The position numbers and the translations under genes are program-made. DNA of 41,280 nucleotides, taken from IMG/VR virus record IMGVR_UViG_3300030106_003981, positions 1-41,280 of that record. One strand, given 5' to 3'. How positions within the stretch are numbered: the first letter of the stretch is position 1; every line of letters begins with the position of its first letter. Below the pieces are notes generated by a model, which saw only the letters and a program-made list of their open reading frames with translations, did no database searches and had not been told where the DNA came from. This DNA comes from a virus. Of the stretch, positions 8,201-16,182 are shown piece by piece.

Positions 8201-9567
8201 CCATCTTTAAAAAACACTTTTATAATGTTGTTAGGGCTTGTTGTCGTATAACCATGGTCAGCCCCAACTGTTATGTTAATTCTGTTTGGGTGAGATTGGC
8301 CACTTGTGCTATTAAAATTGGCGCTATATGCTGCCTCTGTCGGTTCAGACAAAATCTCTTCGTTTGCATATCTAATTAACGGATAAAGATCAACCCAGCT
8401 GACATTCTCAGCCCTAACAAAATCTCCCGCTCCAAATCTAGTGTTAAGAAGCATATGGCGAAAAATACAAACTGGACAAGTCGTCCAAACCGTCTGTCCG
8501 CCTTCACCGTCAAAATCTACGCCTTGAGTTACCTGCAAGCTGCCATCTGCTCTCGCAGACATGTTGCTAGGAATTTGCACCTTAGTGCCTTTAATTAAAT
8601 ATGAACGACGAGGTAGTGTAGGAAATGATTTTGTGCTTATTGACAACGATGCACAAGCGGAAAAGTCGTAACTTACATTGCTCGGCACATCTTGAATTAA
8701 AGACGTCCAGATTAACTGGTTGCCACGTTTGTTTTGATAAGAAACAGTGTTTCTTGTTTCAAACGTAGCTACGTTGTCATCATCAATGCCATAAAGATTG
8801 GCCTCAAAAATTGCTTCATTACCTCGCGGCGGTGCTCCTAATTCAAATTTGTTATCGTTCGACTTTATAGCGGTATCTTTATCGTCCGGGAAAACTGCAG
8901 GTTTGTAAGTGTAACTGTCAAAAAATCTATTATTAGCTATTTCGTTTTTAATGTAGATGTAGTCTAGTTTTTTAACTGTGACCGTGCAAGGATGCCCGCA
9001 CTGATCAGCAATTTCAAATTCCTCAGTTTCAAATTGATAGCTTGAAGTCGTTATACCTGTTATCTGCATTCGCCCTTTTTTTGCGCTAATGCTGCCCTTC
9101 GGGCCTTTTGCAGTTACTTCAAGGCATATTGTTGCGTTAAAAAGTTGATTCTGAGCAAGCCCGTCAACAGCGGTTGAAAATAAACGAGAAATTGTAAATA
9201 AGCACTTAAATTTTTTAACCGCTGTATCAGTAATTGTTCTAGAAACAGACCCGCCACCATAATTTCGCGATTCAACAGTGCCGTCGGCTTTTAGCTCTTC
9301 GCTGTAATTAGCGCCAACCTCAGTACCTACGTTGACAATGCTTGAAGTAAACGCACCGTTGTCCGGCACCGTTTGATTGTCTGTACCATGCAGAAGAGAC
9401 ACATTTACATCATTAGGATCAAAATTATCCGTTCCATCAGCCTGTTGCAGCGGAGTGTCGTTTAAAAACGTGCTTTTCTTAGGGTTGCCATCTACGCCCC
9501 AACCCTCGATCTCTCCTTCGCAAAGGAGGTCCAACATCTTGATCGCAGAAGTGCTTTCTAAAGTCAT
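5230..9567 (-). CDS. Tail tip attachment protein J-like
   Basis: The largest gene, 1445 residues, in the position and style of lambda gpJ, the central tip protein. The N-terminus (KMLDLLCEGEIEGW, then DTPLQQADGT and NVSLLHGT) is the conserved start of this family. Residues about 300-800 match the baseplate-hub part, including a CPVCIFRHMLLNTRFG-like segment and a GFGCTSKGQAARLGRWML helix. The rest looks like fibronectin-III-type beta domains. The C-terminal 200 residues are likely receptor-facing. It overlaps the stop of the preceding I-like gene by four bases (ATGA). Confidence 0.92.
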   Translation of the reverse strand: MTLESTSAIKMLDLLCEGEIEGWGVDGNPKKSTFLNDTPLQQADGTDNFDPNDVNVSLLHGTDNQTVPDNGAFTSSIVNVGTEVGANYSEELKADGTVESRNYGGGSVSRTITDTAVKKFKCLFTISRLFSTAVDGLAQNQLFNATICLEVTAKGPKGSISAKKGRMQITGITTSSYQFETEEFEIADQCGHPCTVTVKKLDYIYIKNEIANNRFFDSYTYKPAVFPDDKDTAIKSNDNKFELGAPPRGNEAIFEANLYGIDDDNVATFETRNTVSYQNKRGNQLIWTSLIQDVPSNVSYDFSACASLSISTKSFPTLPRRSYLIKGTKVQIPSNMSARADGSLQVTQGVDFDGEGGQTVWTTCPVCIFRHMLLNTRFGAGDFVRAENVSWVDLYPLIRYANEEILSEPTEAAYSANFNSTSGQSHPNRINITVGADHGYTTTSPNNIIKVFFKDGGLLATPAEIVTYTVIATNATQVAVQVRSDQQTNTSGGNCLVAKVSEPRFACNVAISGQAEAFNVLQDLASVFRGMLYYQTNGIFAAADHGELGKVGALSSSVPPVHIFNNSNVVGGEFEYEGTSIKTRSTTVKVRFNNVNNLYRPDFVCVENAALREKYGHQVRDIVGFGCTSKGQAARLGRWMLASEELDSDIVKFAVGLDGGVVLPGQVFAISDEMRAGTRIAGRVRSATTTAVTLDANVTLPSGSGSELTCVLNDGTVETKGFDPNSSTVANGVRTIVVSSAFSEAPQPQSVYSISTSTVAEQKYKCLAVADNGDGTYAIVGVQHNDSIYEVADVAGNELYEEPVSTYTSNPSPPENLNITFRPVQTSGNLLFQALISWDRGATGVTTGYHLTVTSTTSSNEYDLTPQFKEVGAELFIPANSPLTARVCAFDLDGKKGKIVKTTITSPDAGILQSAKFIPAQDVTLDPPSITGLSVRTTSEVLAQVDFDPVNLTKEVLTQHRVVIRYSATASSWGQTTFVKEVSATETSIIVPYRPGVYYAKLRDIGTNRQSATAAQVAVTDVSDVPKLLVKTMPYGNGTDGVVDAGSFVIGESYKIVSLGTNFESIGAIANVVGTRFVATGQGSGTGTATQLLDDFTIREDFPQDHNNQRFAGEFNTDIVTEGSGSSTKLTLGVGPSTTQQATGTYTQSGYAMTVSSRLGFNVDDNVYLIPTGPAYYDMFITINNVTRLRPFRVVSVTDSSFTVTSPQSRSVTDATEVFVVAGTNTGTYHFHNEVDMEGQYEVILKAIAKNETEDAALGVTNVQLYFRTSLDAPSTDDIADEAGSDKIIYEDNDLMLTDASTITFTDWKPFTAVFATGRVFQFKAELTTKRTGIIPKISQLGVDVQLLQRVETAEATSSLTATDNFRRYVNSFYEVPALSAELKQASSNTDTDRLITFPYSPFIGLSQVPAGEAYYIRAVNSSNINVVRTYRYTATGFGKKLPAN

Positions 9568-11003
9568 AATTCAATGCCAACTAACTCGTGGGTTTCGTTT
9601 TGATCTTGATTGTTAAACCAATCGTAGCCTGTGTACAATATATTTAATTGCATTTGGACAAATCCGTCAGTTGGGCGCCGGTGTGTGTCGTGATCAACAA
9701 TCGTAATTCTAGTCTTAACTTTAGCATCGCTAGAGTCCGTTAGCTTAGGGAAAGACAACGCGTGGCACCAGCGATACTTCATATTGTTGGTAGTCGTTGC
9801 CATAGGCAACATCCCTTGAACCGTCGCTTGTATTTCAGCAATGACAGGCTCGTCTCGATAATCGTCAGCAGTACAGGTGATTTTATATGTAATAAACCCC
9901 GGTATCATTGTTGAGCCTGGCTGGTCCCCAACTCGATCAAACAAGCCCCGACCAAGTTCAAGAAAAATCATAAAATTTGACCTCAAAACTTTATTCCTGT
10001 AATACCTAGTGTTTGTTAAAGTTAAAGAGTTTAACTCTTTTTCTCCAGTGCTTTGATTGCGCAACAGTATAAATTTGCCTTCTTGTTTTACTTTTTCCGC
10101 ATTTGCACTGGTTGTAACACCACTTTTGTTAAGCATATCGCTGTCGTTATCACGTTTATGTTTCCATTGACGAGTCCTTACACCACCTGCAACTACAAAC
10201 GCCATGCCAAGTTTTTGACCGTTAACAGTCATTGTCTCAAAACCAGGCTTAGTAATTGACGTTTGCAGCGACACTTCTGGAGTGGTGACGTTTGCCGTAA
10301 TTGACAACAGATGACTACCAATCAGCACTTTACCAAACGCTACAGGTACTGTCGCTCCAATCCCTACGCTGTTTTCACTGCCTCCTGTGTAAGCGTATGA
10401 CTGCGCTCCATCCATTGCACGGCTAATGTTCTGCGGTCCAACACCACGACTGACTTCAGCGCGACCAGCCATACGACCTGACCCTAAGTTTGGCAACTTA
10501 GGCTGCGGTGAAATGACATCAGCAATGCCGCCAAGAATCATTCCGGCACCAGCTGCACTCAAAGCTGTACCTAATGTCGTTAATGCCACGCCAGTAGCAG
10601 TTGCACCCGCAGTCCCTGCGACAACAGCACTACCAGCGCCAAATAATCCTGTCGCTCCAAACAACCCGGCACCGGGAAGCAAAAACGACGCCGCGACTAA
10701 ACCAACACCGATTAAAATCTTTGTTGTTGTGCCTCCACCACCACTACCGCCAATAACTGGCACAATATACAAATCTTTTGAACCCAAAGGCAGCTGCAGA
10801 TCTTTATAACTCATATCTGCGCCAGACTGCACAACCCTGTAATACACACCATTATTGTGCGCCTCTAATAATTCTTTTTCAAAAGCAGGCCGATTGATGC
10901 ACAGCAGTTTGATTGCATCCGCAGGCGAACGCAAATTCTGGTACGTGTGCTCTTCGCCGTAACGCTCTCCTAAGGAGTCAAGCAGCCTTACCGTCTGCTG
11001 CAT
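9564..11003 (-). CDS. Tail assembly protein I-like, extended
   Basis: A 479-residue protein between NlpC/P60 and J homologues, as lambda gpI is. The first 85 residues are a compact ubiquitin-like region ending in LYIVPVIGG, followed by a Gly/Ala-rich hydrophobic segment at about 92-165 (the 'tail I' hallmark). Lambda gpI is only about 220 residues, so the last 280 residues here are an extension. They are beta-rich and contain a GVGPQNISRAMDG segment, possibly a further tail-tip domain. It overlaps both neighbours. Confidence 0.85.
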   Translation of the reverse strand: MQQTVRLLDSLGERYGEEHTYQNLRSPADAIKLLCINRPAFEKELLEAHNNGVYYRVVQSGADMSYKDLQLPLGSKDLYIVPVIGGSGGGGTTTKILIGVGLVAASFLLPGAGLFGATGLFGAGSAVVAGTAGATATGVALTTLGTALSAAGAGMILGGIADVISPQPKLPNLGSGRMAGRAEVSRGVGPQNISRAMDGAQSYAYTGGSENSVGIGATVPVAFGKVLIGSHLLSITANVTTPEVSLQTSITKPGFETMTVNGQKLGMAFVVAGGVRTRQWKHKRDNDSDMLNKSGVTTSANAEKVKQEGKFILLRNQSTGEKELNSLTLTNTRYYRNKVLRSNFMIFLELGRGLFDRVGDQPGSTMIPGFITYKITCTADDYRDEPVIAEIQATVQGMLPMATTTNNMKYRWCHALSFPKLTDSSDAKVKTRITIVDHDTHRRPTDGFVQMQLNILYTGYDWFNNQDQNETHELVGIEL

Positions 11004-11367
11004 ATCGGAAAACGGCGGCAGTCTTCATCCGATAATAGCGGGTCAACGCCTCAACACCACTTACAGAGTTCATCCGCTGGTGCAAGATCTGCTGATCACC
11101 GATATAGATGGCTGCGTGCATTGGGGCGTCAGTGCCCAAACGCATGATCAACACATCGTCTGCTCTTAAGTCGCTTAGGGCAGTCTCGCGAAATCCTAGT
11201 GCGCTAGCCTGCTCCAAAAAAATGCTAGGCGACGTTTCCAGTCTTTCAGGACGTTCAAAGTCTGGCAGCAACACACCTGCAAGGGCGTAGTACCGACGCA
11301 CCAATGAAAAGCAGTCGTTTATGCCGTACCGCCACGGCAATCCGATCAAGGATCTATAGTCAGCCAT
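10978..11367 (-). CDS. NlpC/P60 tail-tip peptidase (K, C-terminal half)
   Basis: A 129-residue cysteine peptidase of the NlpC/P60 fold, expected to cut peptidoglycan during DNA entry. The catalytic Cys is C19 in GINDCFSLVRRYY. The His is H84 in MHAAIYIG, and H96 in ILHQ fits the third catalytic position. In lambda gpK this domain is fused behind a JAB metallopeptidase. Here the two are separate genes overlapping by 22 bases. Confidence 0.9.
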   Translation of the reverse strand: MADYRSLIGLPWRYGINDCFSLVRRYYALAGVLLPDFERPERLETSPSIFLEQASALGFRETALSDLRADDVLIMRLGTDAPMHAAIYIGDQQILHQRMNSVSGVEALTRYYRMKTAAVFRYAADGKAA

Positions 11368-11642
11368 GCATCAGCTGGAACGTCCAAGACAAACCAAGGC
11401 AATCTGGTCGCTTTGCAGGCATTCTTATCAAACTCGCTAGGCCCTCCACCATTTGGGTGTGAATGCACAACTGCCTCTATCCTGCCCGACATAGCAGCTG
11501 CCAAGTAGTCATTTGGGCAAATAATAAAATCAGCTGTAGGGTCTTTTGCGACATTGTTGCAAGGAAAATATCTGTTGTTCACAACAAGACCGCAAGACTC
11601 TGACGGTGCTTCACGCAACGCATGAGCCTTAGCGTCAATCAT
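11346..11642 (-). CDS. JAB/MPN metallopeptidase of the tail tip (K, N-terminal half)
   Basis: A 98-residue JAMM protein. The zinc motif H-x-H-P...S-x-x-D is complete (H60, H62, S69, D72 in VVHSHPNGGGPSEFD), with the upstream Glu in PSESCG. The ATG at 11642 is chosen because it overlaps the end of the L-like gene and places the family start (MIDAKAHALREAP) at residue 1. An upstream GTG/ATG extension adds only a low-complexity, Cys/Arg-rich stretch. It corresponds to the N-terminal domain of lambda gpK. Confidence 0.9.
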   Translation of the reverse strand: MIDAKAHALREAPSESCGLVVNNRYFPCNNVAKDPTADFIICPNDYLAAAMSGRIEAVVHSHPNGGGPSEFDKNACKATRLPWFVLDVPADAWLTIDP

Positions 11643-12615
11643 GAATTCGCGCACCTGGGAACCCTCCAAACGGCAACGGCACAGGGTTTGAGGGGTCAAC
11701 AGTAGGGTATCGCAATCTGCATGATTTCAAACGCTTGCCGCATTGATCATCAGCAAGACTAGTAGTGCTGCTGTCATCAGCTTTAGCGACAGCGCCGCCA
11801 GTGTAACCGCATTCAACTCCTCGATACTTCCACGGGCAATGCTCAACAACTGTTCTGCGAGGAAGCAACACATTCGTCAGTTCTAGTTTTGATGCCAGCT
11901 CAAATTCAACTAGCTGCTGGTTTTCACTAGAGATGCGATCGATGTACCAAACTTCGTTTGGATACCTAGCCGTGCCGTCTCCTGTCCCGTGCGCTGCAAA
12001 AACAAGTGTGTCGCCGCCTTGCGTGATCGCAGTGTCTCCATCCTGGAACGTGTAAACCTGATCAAAAAAGTTAACGGCGTCAATAAACTTTTTGCAAGTT
12101 CTGATCCGTGTAACCTTAGCCATTAACGGATTAATCTGATTCGTTGATCGGTGCATCAACGACGTTATCGCGTTATTCACATTGGCAACCCGCAGTGTCG
12201 GCCTAGGCAACGCACCATTAACCTTTTTCTCAAACCCGTCTGCTTCTACTGGTGCGGCCGTGTAAGTTATCCCATCAAAAACAAGACTGACAGGAATACC
12301 GTTCGTGCCAGCGTGAAAATACAAATCATCTTTAGCGCCATTTATTGCGCTCGTGAACTCTAGATGAAACAGTTCTACGATTGCTTCTGGCTCAAGCTTG
12401 TAAAGTTGCTCGTAGACAGGGCTTATCGTTTCCCATGTCACTCCACCATCGGTGACAGTTGAGCCAAAAATTAACGGGAACGCAGGCTGATCGTCTCCTG
12501 ACGTCCCAGCAACTTTACACCGAAACGCATACGCTCCTTCGCCTGCTATTGGGTTGCTGTTAACAATATTGCCGACAGCATACGTTACTCCTGCAAACCA
12601 AAAATCGTAACTCAT
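11635..12615 (-). CDS. Minor tail protein L-like with an iron-sulphur site
   Basis: A 326-residue homologue of lambda gpL, which binds a [4Fe-4S] cluster and helps start the tail tip. Four Cys lie at 260, 269, 292 and 299. Their spacing (9, 23, 7) equals the spacing I recall for lambda C173, C182, C205 and C212. Residues 1-75 are extra: a module with YAVGNIV, YAFRC and DGGVTWE patterns like small carbohydrate-binding modules. It overlaps the M-like gene by four bases. Confidence 0.9.
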   Translation of the reverse strand: MSYDFWFAGVTYAVGNIVNSNPIAGEGAYAFRCKVAGTSGDDQPAFPLIFGSTVTDGGVTWETISPVYEQLYKLEPEAIVELFHLEFTSAINGAKDDLYFHAGTNGIPVSLVFDGITYTAAPVEADGFEKKVNGALPRPTLRVANVNNAITSLMHRSTNQINPLMAKVTRIRTCKKFIDAVNFFDQVYTFQDGDTAITQGGDTLVFAAHGTGDGTARYPNEVWYIDRISSENQQLVEFELASKLELTNVLLPRRTVVEHCPWKYRGVECGYTGGAVAKADDSSTTSLADDQCGKRLKSCRLRYPTVDPSNPVPLPFGGFPGARIHD

Positions 12616-12956
12616 GGCTCAAACACCTGCACGAATGTTGCCGTAATCTCAGCGCGATTGGTAAACAAGATAGTCTTACTCCACTGCTGGCAGATAAACT
12701 TGGCGCTAGCAGATTCGTTCGGCGGCGTAAAATCAAAATGCTCTACACCAGCCCTAGCATCGAGAAATGTTTCGATGGTGTCAGCATCAGTCTCTGACAC
12801 GTTAAAAGTCAGCTGATATTGCTTCGGATTATTGTTAATCCCGAAGGTGGCACGTTGCGAGTAGCCCGAACCAAACTGGACATTTCGCACCGCAGGCTGA
12901 CTGCTCTTGACCGTGTTGTAGGTCGGTTGAATAGAAGGGAATGTCTGTGTAGTCAT
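12612..12956 (-). CDS. Minor tail protein M-like
   Basis: A 114-residue protein of the lambda gpM type. It contains the FGSGYSQRATFG motif (about residues 28-39), YQLTFNVSETDADTIETFL and a C-terminal TATFVQVFEP. It sits between the tape measure gene (1-base overlap) and the L-like gene (4-base overlap), the same order as lambda H-M-L. Its expected role is at the tail tip. Confidence 0.88.
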   Translation of the reverse strand: MTTQTFPSIQPTYNTVKSSQPAVRNVQFGSGYSQRATFGINNNPKQYQLTFNVSETDADTIETFLDARAGVEHFDFTPPNESASAKFICQQWSKTILFTNRAEITATFVQVFEP

Positions 12957-15565
12957 CAGGCTGCGAGTAGTCCTCCAGGTCGTTTTTGTTTGATCAGTTC
13001 AGCTTGTACGGCTGCACCAATCGCCTGTCCCAATAGCTTGGCATTCGGCTGGTTGCCTTGTGCCTGCGTTCCAGAAGCATCAACGTTCACAGTAACGTTA
13101 GCGCCGCCCATCGCATGGTTTGGAACGATAGTACCTTTAGCGCCTGGAATAAACAACTCAGGACCACGTTCACCAACCATATAAGGACGACCTGAGCTAA
13201 CTGGACCTCCATCTGCCATTGGCGCAGCACTTGTTAGTATTTTGCCTGCAGGAGTTGCAACGCCGAAACCGCCTTGTGGCACAGGGGACGGCAAAGAAGG
13301 AGACAAAAGATTTTTCATAAATCCTATAGCCTGTTCAATTATATATATTTGAATTAACTGTTTTGCTATGTCGCGCAAAACGTTAGCTGCAATATCCTGA
13401 AGAGCGCGACCCCAGTTTTCGGCTCCATCAATAAGCGCATCAAAAGCTTGAGTCATTCCTTGACCCATAACGCTTGAGATACCATCAGCAAGTGCAAGTT
13501 GCTGCTGAACAGCTTCATTTAATTCATATTGTATTTCTAATGCTTTTTCCATGTTTTTAATGTTTTCTGCAGCCTGGTCTCGCTCCGTAACACGGATTTG
13601 GTGAGCAAGATCTAGCCGCTCCATTGAAACTTGTTGTTGGGCTTCTTCTGTTATCTTTAACGCCTCCGCAGCTCTTTGCGACTCTGGCAACTTCTCATTA
13701 ATACGCTCAATAGTACGATCCCTTTGGTAGTTAATCTCTAAAATACGTTTTTCTGATTGCAGTTGCAAAGACTGCAACTTGTTGCCATAAAAATTAGCTT
13801 CATTAATATCTTCTTGGATGCCAGACAACTTTGCGTTCTTTTCGATCTGAAGATCAATTAAACGAATCCGCTCGCGGCTTTGCTCCATTAACCGCTTTGC
13901 GCGCTCCGCTTCCCTATCCCTAGATGGCTTAGGTGGCTTGAACCCTAATGTGTCATCAAGAGTAGTTTGACCTACAACATTAAGTGTTTGACGAAGTGCT
14001 GCTGTTCTTGGATCCTGAAGAGCCTTCTGCTTTGCGGCTACCGTCTCTAAGCCAGGCACAGTAGTAGGCAGACCTTTTCGCCGAGCAGTTCTTAAATCTC
14101 GACCAGTTAGATCTCTAGTCCCGCGAGCTTCAAGAAAAATTCTTTCAAACTCAGCTGCCGCTTCTCCAGTTAAAGAGCTCCGAAGGTTTTTGAACTGCAT
14201 CTCCGTAGAGACACCACCCAAGGCCGTATTGATTACACCAAGAAGCTTGGCTAATGGCCCTGCAACAAACCCCTGAACAGCCAAAAACAGCTGGTTGATT
14301 GTTCCAAGAAACTCCTTAAGCTCACCGCCAAGCTCTTGGAAGTTCTTGACAGCATTTACACCAATCTGACTGGCAAGATCCTTCGCGAGAAGAGTCGCAA
14401 GTTCTTGCATCTTGCCCTGCTCTTCCAACTGGAAAGCGTGTTCTTTTACAGCATCACTGCTAAACAAATTCTTTTCCCGGAACATGTCTACCGTTCCAGA
14501 AGCTGACGTTAATGCTGTTCCAACGGCTCCAACGCTGGCTATAAACTGATCAATCTGCTGGCCAATAGCGCTAAACGCAATCTGCGCTCCAAAAGATCCT
14601 GTTAGGCCGCCTAAGCCACCGCCAAGCACTGACCCTGCACCACCGCCAAACAGCAGCGGAAATCCTGCACCAAGGCCAACTTGTTCAAGTTGTTTCCTTC
14701 TAGCTCTTCTAGCAGCGGGCGATCCAGCAATGTTAACGGCACCTCCAATAGGACTGCTTCTAAAACGACCAATCTCAAGAGCCCTATTAAACTCTGGAGA
14801 ACCTGGGATTCCTGCTGTTCCGCCAATAGGAAACGCCGCGCCTTGCATTGGAGCCATGGCTGGCCCAATTGGCTGTGCGTATTGATTTCTATTGCCAGCC
14901 AATCGTTTTGCTCGCGCTGCGTCAGACGCTTCAAGTTTTTTGTCAAACTTTTCAAGGGCTCTTATATCAGCCTGTAGCAACTTATCTACGTTATCTAGTT
15001 CTATTTTTTGTCTTTTTTGTATTAACTTAAGCTCTGCAAAGTGAACATTTTTATCTGCTCTTATTTCTGCCATTTCCATTTTTCTGATAGCCGCCATTTG
15101 CGCTGGAGAGCCGGCAATATCTATCCTTCCACCAATGGGGCTTACTCTTTGCCTACCAGACGCAGCGATCTGGGCTGGAGAGCCCATCATGCTTCTTATC
15201 CCACGAATTGGACTTGCAGGAAACCCTTGTCGCTGTGCCCGAAGAATTCTTAGTTTTGACTGCTCCAATCGTATAGTTCTTCCTAAAATACGAAACTCTT
15301 TTTCAGCGTTGTCTAAATCTCTACGGCCTTGCTCGGTTGTAGCCTTGCCCATTTGTTTTCTGAGCTTAACCACATTTAACCCTTTACTTTCTAGCTCGTT
15401 AATGCGATTCATCAAACGAGCACGTTTATCTACAATTTCTTCAAGGCTTTTTTCTTGAGAAGTTGCTGATTTGCCAAGATTTTTTATTTTAGTGTCAACC
15501 TTGTTAAGGTCAGTGACAATCTTGTCTGTATTTATTTTGATATTAACTTCGTACTCAGCAGCCAC
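12956..15565 (-). CDS. Tape measure protein
   Basis: An 869-residue protein that sets tail length and is ejected with the DNA. It has a long N-terminal coiled coil (residues about 20-115), four copies of a short SPIGG...GSP motif at 118-285, a Gly-rich hydrophobic zone at about 296-350, and a second long coiled coil at about 545-690 (RLMEQSRERIRLIDLQIEK). The C-terminus (GGPVSSGRPYMVGERGPELF) is typical of the family. It starts with GTG. At about 2.6 kb it would predict a tail of about 120-130 nm by the usual rule of one residue per 0.15 nm (inference). Confidence 0.93.
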   Translation of the reverse strand: MAAEYEVNIKINTDKIVTDLNKVDTKIKNLGKSATSQEKSLEEIVDKRARLMNRINELESKGLNVVKLRKQMGKATTEQGRRDLDNAEKEFRILGRTIRLEQSKLRILRAQRQGFPASPIRGIRSMMGSPAQIAASGRQRVSPIGGRIDIAGSPAQMAAIRKMEMAEIRADKNVHFAELKLIQKRQKIELDNVDKLLQADIRALEKFDKKLEASDAARAKRLAGNRNQYAQPIGPAMAPMQGAAFPIGGTAGIPGSPEFNRALEIGRFRSSPIGGAVNIAGSPAARRARRKQLEQVGLGAGFPLLFGGGAGSVLGGGLGGLTGSFGAQIAFSAIGQQIDQFIASVGAVGTALTSASGTVDMFREKNLFSSDAVKEHAFQLEEQGKMQELATLLAKDLASQIGVNAVKNFQELGGELKEFLGTINQLFLAVQGFVAGPLAKLLGVINTALGGVSTEMQFKNLRSSLTGEAAAEFERIFLEARGTRDLTGRDLRTARRKGLPTTVPGLETVAAKQKALQDPRTAALRQTLNVVGQTTLDDTLGFKPPKPSRDREAERAKRLMEQSRERIRLIDLQIEKNAKLSGIQEDINEANFYGNKLQSLQLQSEKRILEINYQRDRTIERINEKLPESQRAAEALKITEEAQQQVSMERLDLAHQIRVTERDQAAENIKNMEKALEIQYELNEAVQQQLALADGISSVMGQGMTQAFDALIDGAENWGRALQDIAANVLRDIAKQLIQIYIIEQAIGFMKNLLSPSLPSPVPQGGFGVATPAGKILTSAAPMADGGPVSSGRPYMVGERGPELFIPGAKGTIVPNHAMGGANVTVNVDASGTQAQGNQPNAKLLGQAIGAAVQAELIKQKRPGGLLAA
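14711..15214 (-). repeat. Four short repeats inside the tape measure protein
   Basis: The unit is 15 residues, consensus SPIGGxxxIxGSPxx. Copies are at residues 118-132, 142-156, 245-259 and 271-285 of the tape measure protein. Copies 1 and 2 are separated by 9 residues, copies 3 and 4 by 11, and the two pairs by a coiled coil. Confidence 0.8.
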
Positions 15566-15592
15566 GACGAACCCGAAGACATTGCCCTTAGA

Positions 15593-15787
15593 CTAGCGCA
15601 CCTTGCGGTACTGGGCCTGCTGACGGGCTTTTTCCATTTCCTTCTCCTCTCGCTCAGACTTCAACGTACAGTACGCACTCCAGCCGAGCAGCTCCTCAGC
15701 CGACATAGTTGCCCGTAGCTGACCCAGTGTCATACCAAGCTTTTCAGCGATAAAAAACTGTAGAAACAGGTAGTTGTCCTGCTCAAG
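15593..15787 (-). CDS. Tail assembly chaperone extension (GT-like), frameshift candidate
   Basis: A 64-codon open frame without its own good start at the left end. It begins with LEQDNYLFLQFF immediately behind the end of the 15783-16154 gene and reads on in the +1 frame. The content is like lambda T: MTLGQLRATMSAEELLGW, then a Glu/Arg/Lys-rich helix. An internal ATG at 15733 would give a 46-residue protein. The frame is closed by a stop in CTGAAAA just upstream, so a shift would have to occur in the last few codons before the TGA at 15785. The tape measure gene starts 28 bases after it, as expected for a G/GT pair. Confidence 0.7.
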   Translation of the reverse strand, partial: LEQDNYLFLQFFIAEKLGMTLGQLRATMSAEELLGWSAYCTLKSEREEKEMEKARQQAQYRKVR

Positions 15788-16154
15788 CTTCGCTTTTCAG
15801 CTCGTCTGATTCTTCCACCTCTTCCATCCCCTGCATCTTGCTCATAATGTCAAGGACAATACTCATCGGCAGGCGGTTTTGAATCTTGGCACGGTCACCG
15901 TCTGCAAAAAGCCGGTTGCCTGCCTCGTCTTCCGCCTTACGGATCACCATCTGAATCGCAAAATCCAAGTTGTCCTCGGAACGCCCCAAATTCAAGGCTT
16001 TCATGGTCTTGTTGATCGAGTCCCGATCAGCAATGGTCAAAGGCTTCCAATACAGCTTGAGAATAAGCTCGTCATTTTTTTTAATGGCATAGCTGCTGCG
16101 TTCTTCAACGCTAAATGCCTGACACAGCTTGTCAATTGCGCGTTGGTCAGCCAT
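15783..16154 (-). CDS. Tail assembly chaperone (G-like)
   Basis: A 123-residue protein in the position of lambda gpG, upstream of the tape measure gene. The centre (YWKPLTIADRDSINKTMK) and the helical, acidic C-terminus ending in MQGMEEVEESDELKSEA fit this family. It is thought to coat the tape measure protein while the tail tube grows. A 3-prime frame that overlaps its last codons supplies the likely T-like extension. Confidence 0.8.
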   Translation of the reverse strand: MADQRAIDKLCQAFSVEERSSYAIKKNDELILKLYWKPLTIADRDSINKTMKALNLGRSEDNLDFAIQMVIRKAEDEAGNRLFADGDRAKIQNRLPMSIVLDIMSKMQGMEEVEESDELKSEA

Positions 16155-16182
16155 AAATCCAAGTCAACTATGACAATATAGC

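Noticed and set aside
14611-14955. 114-codon minus-strand frame inside the tape measure gene
   Set aside because: It lies on the same strand in another frame inside a well-supported gene and has Leu/Gln-rich, unstructured content.
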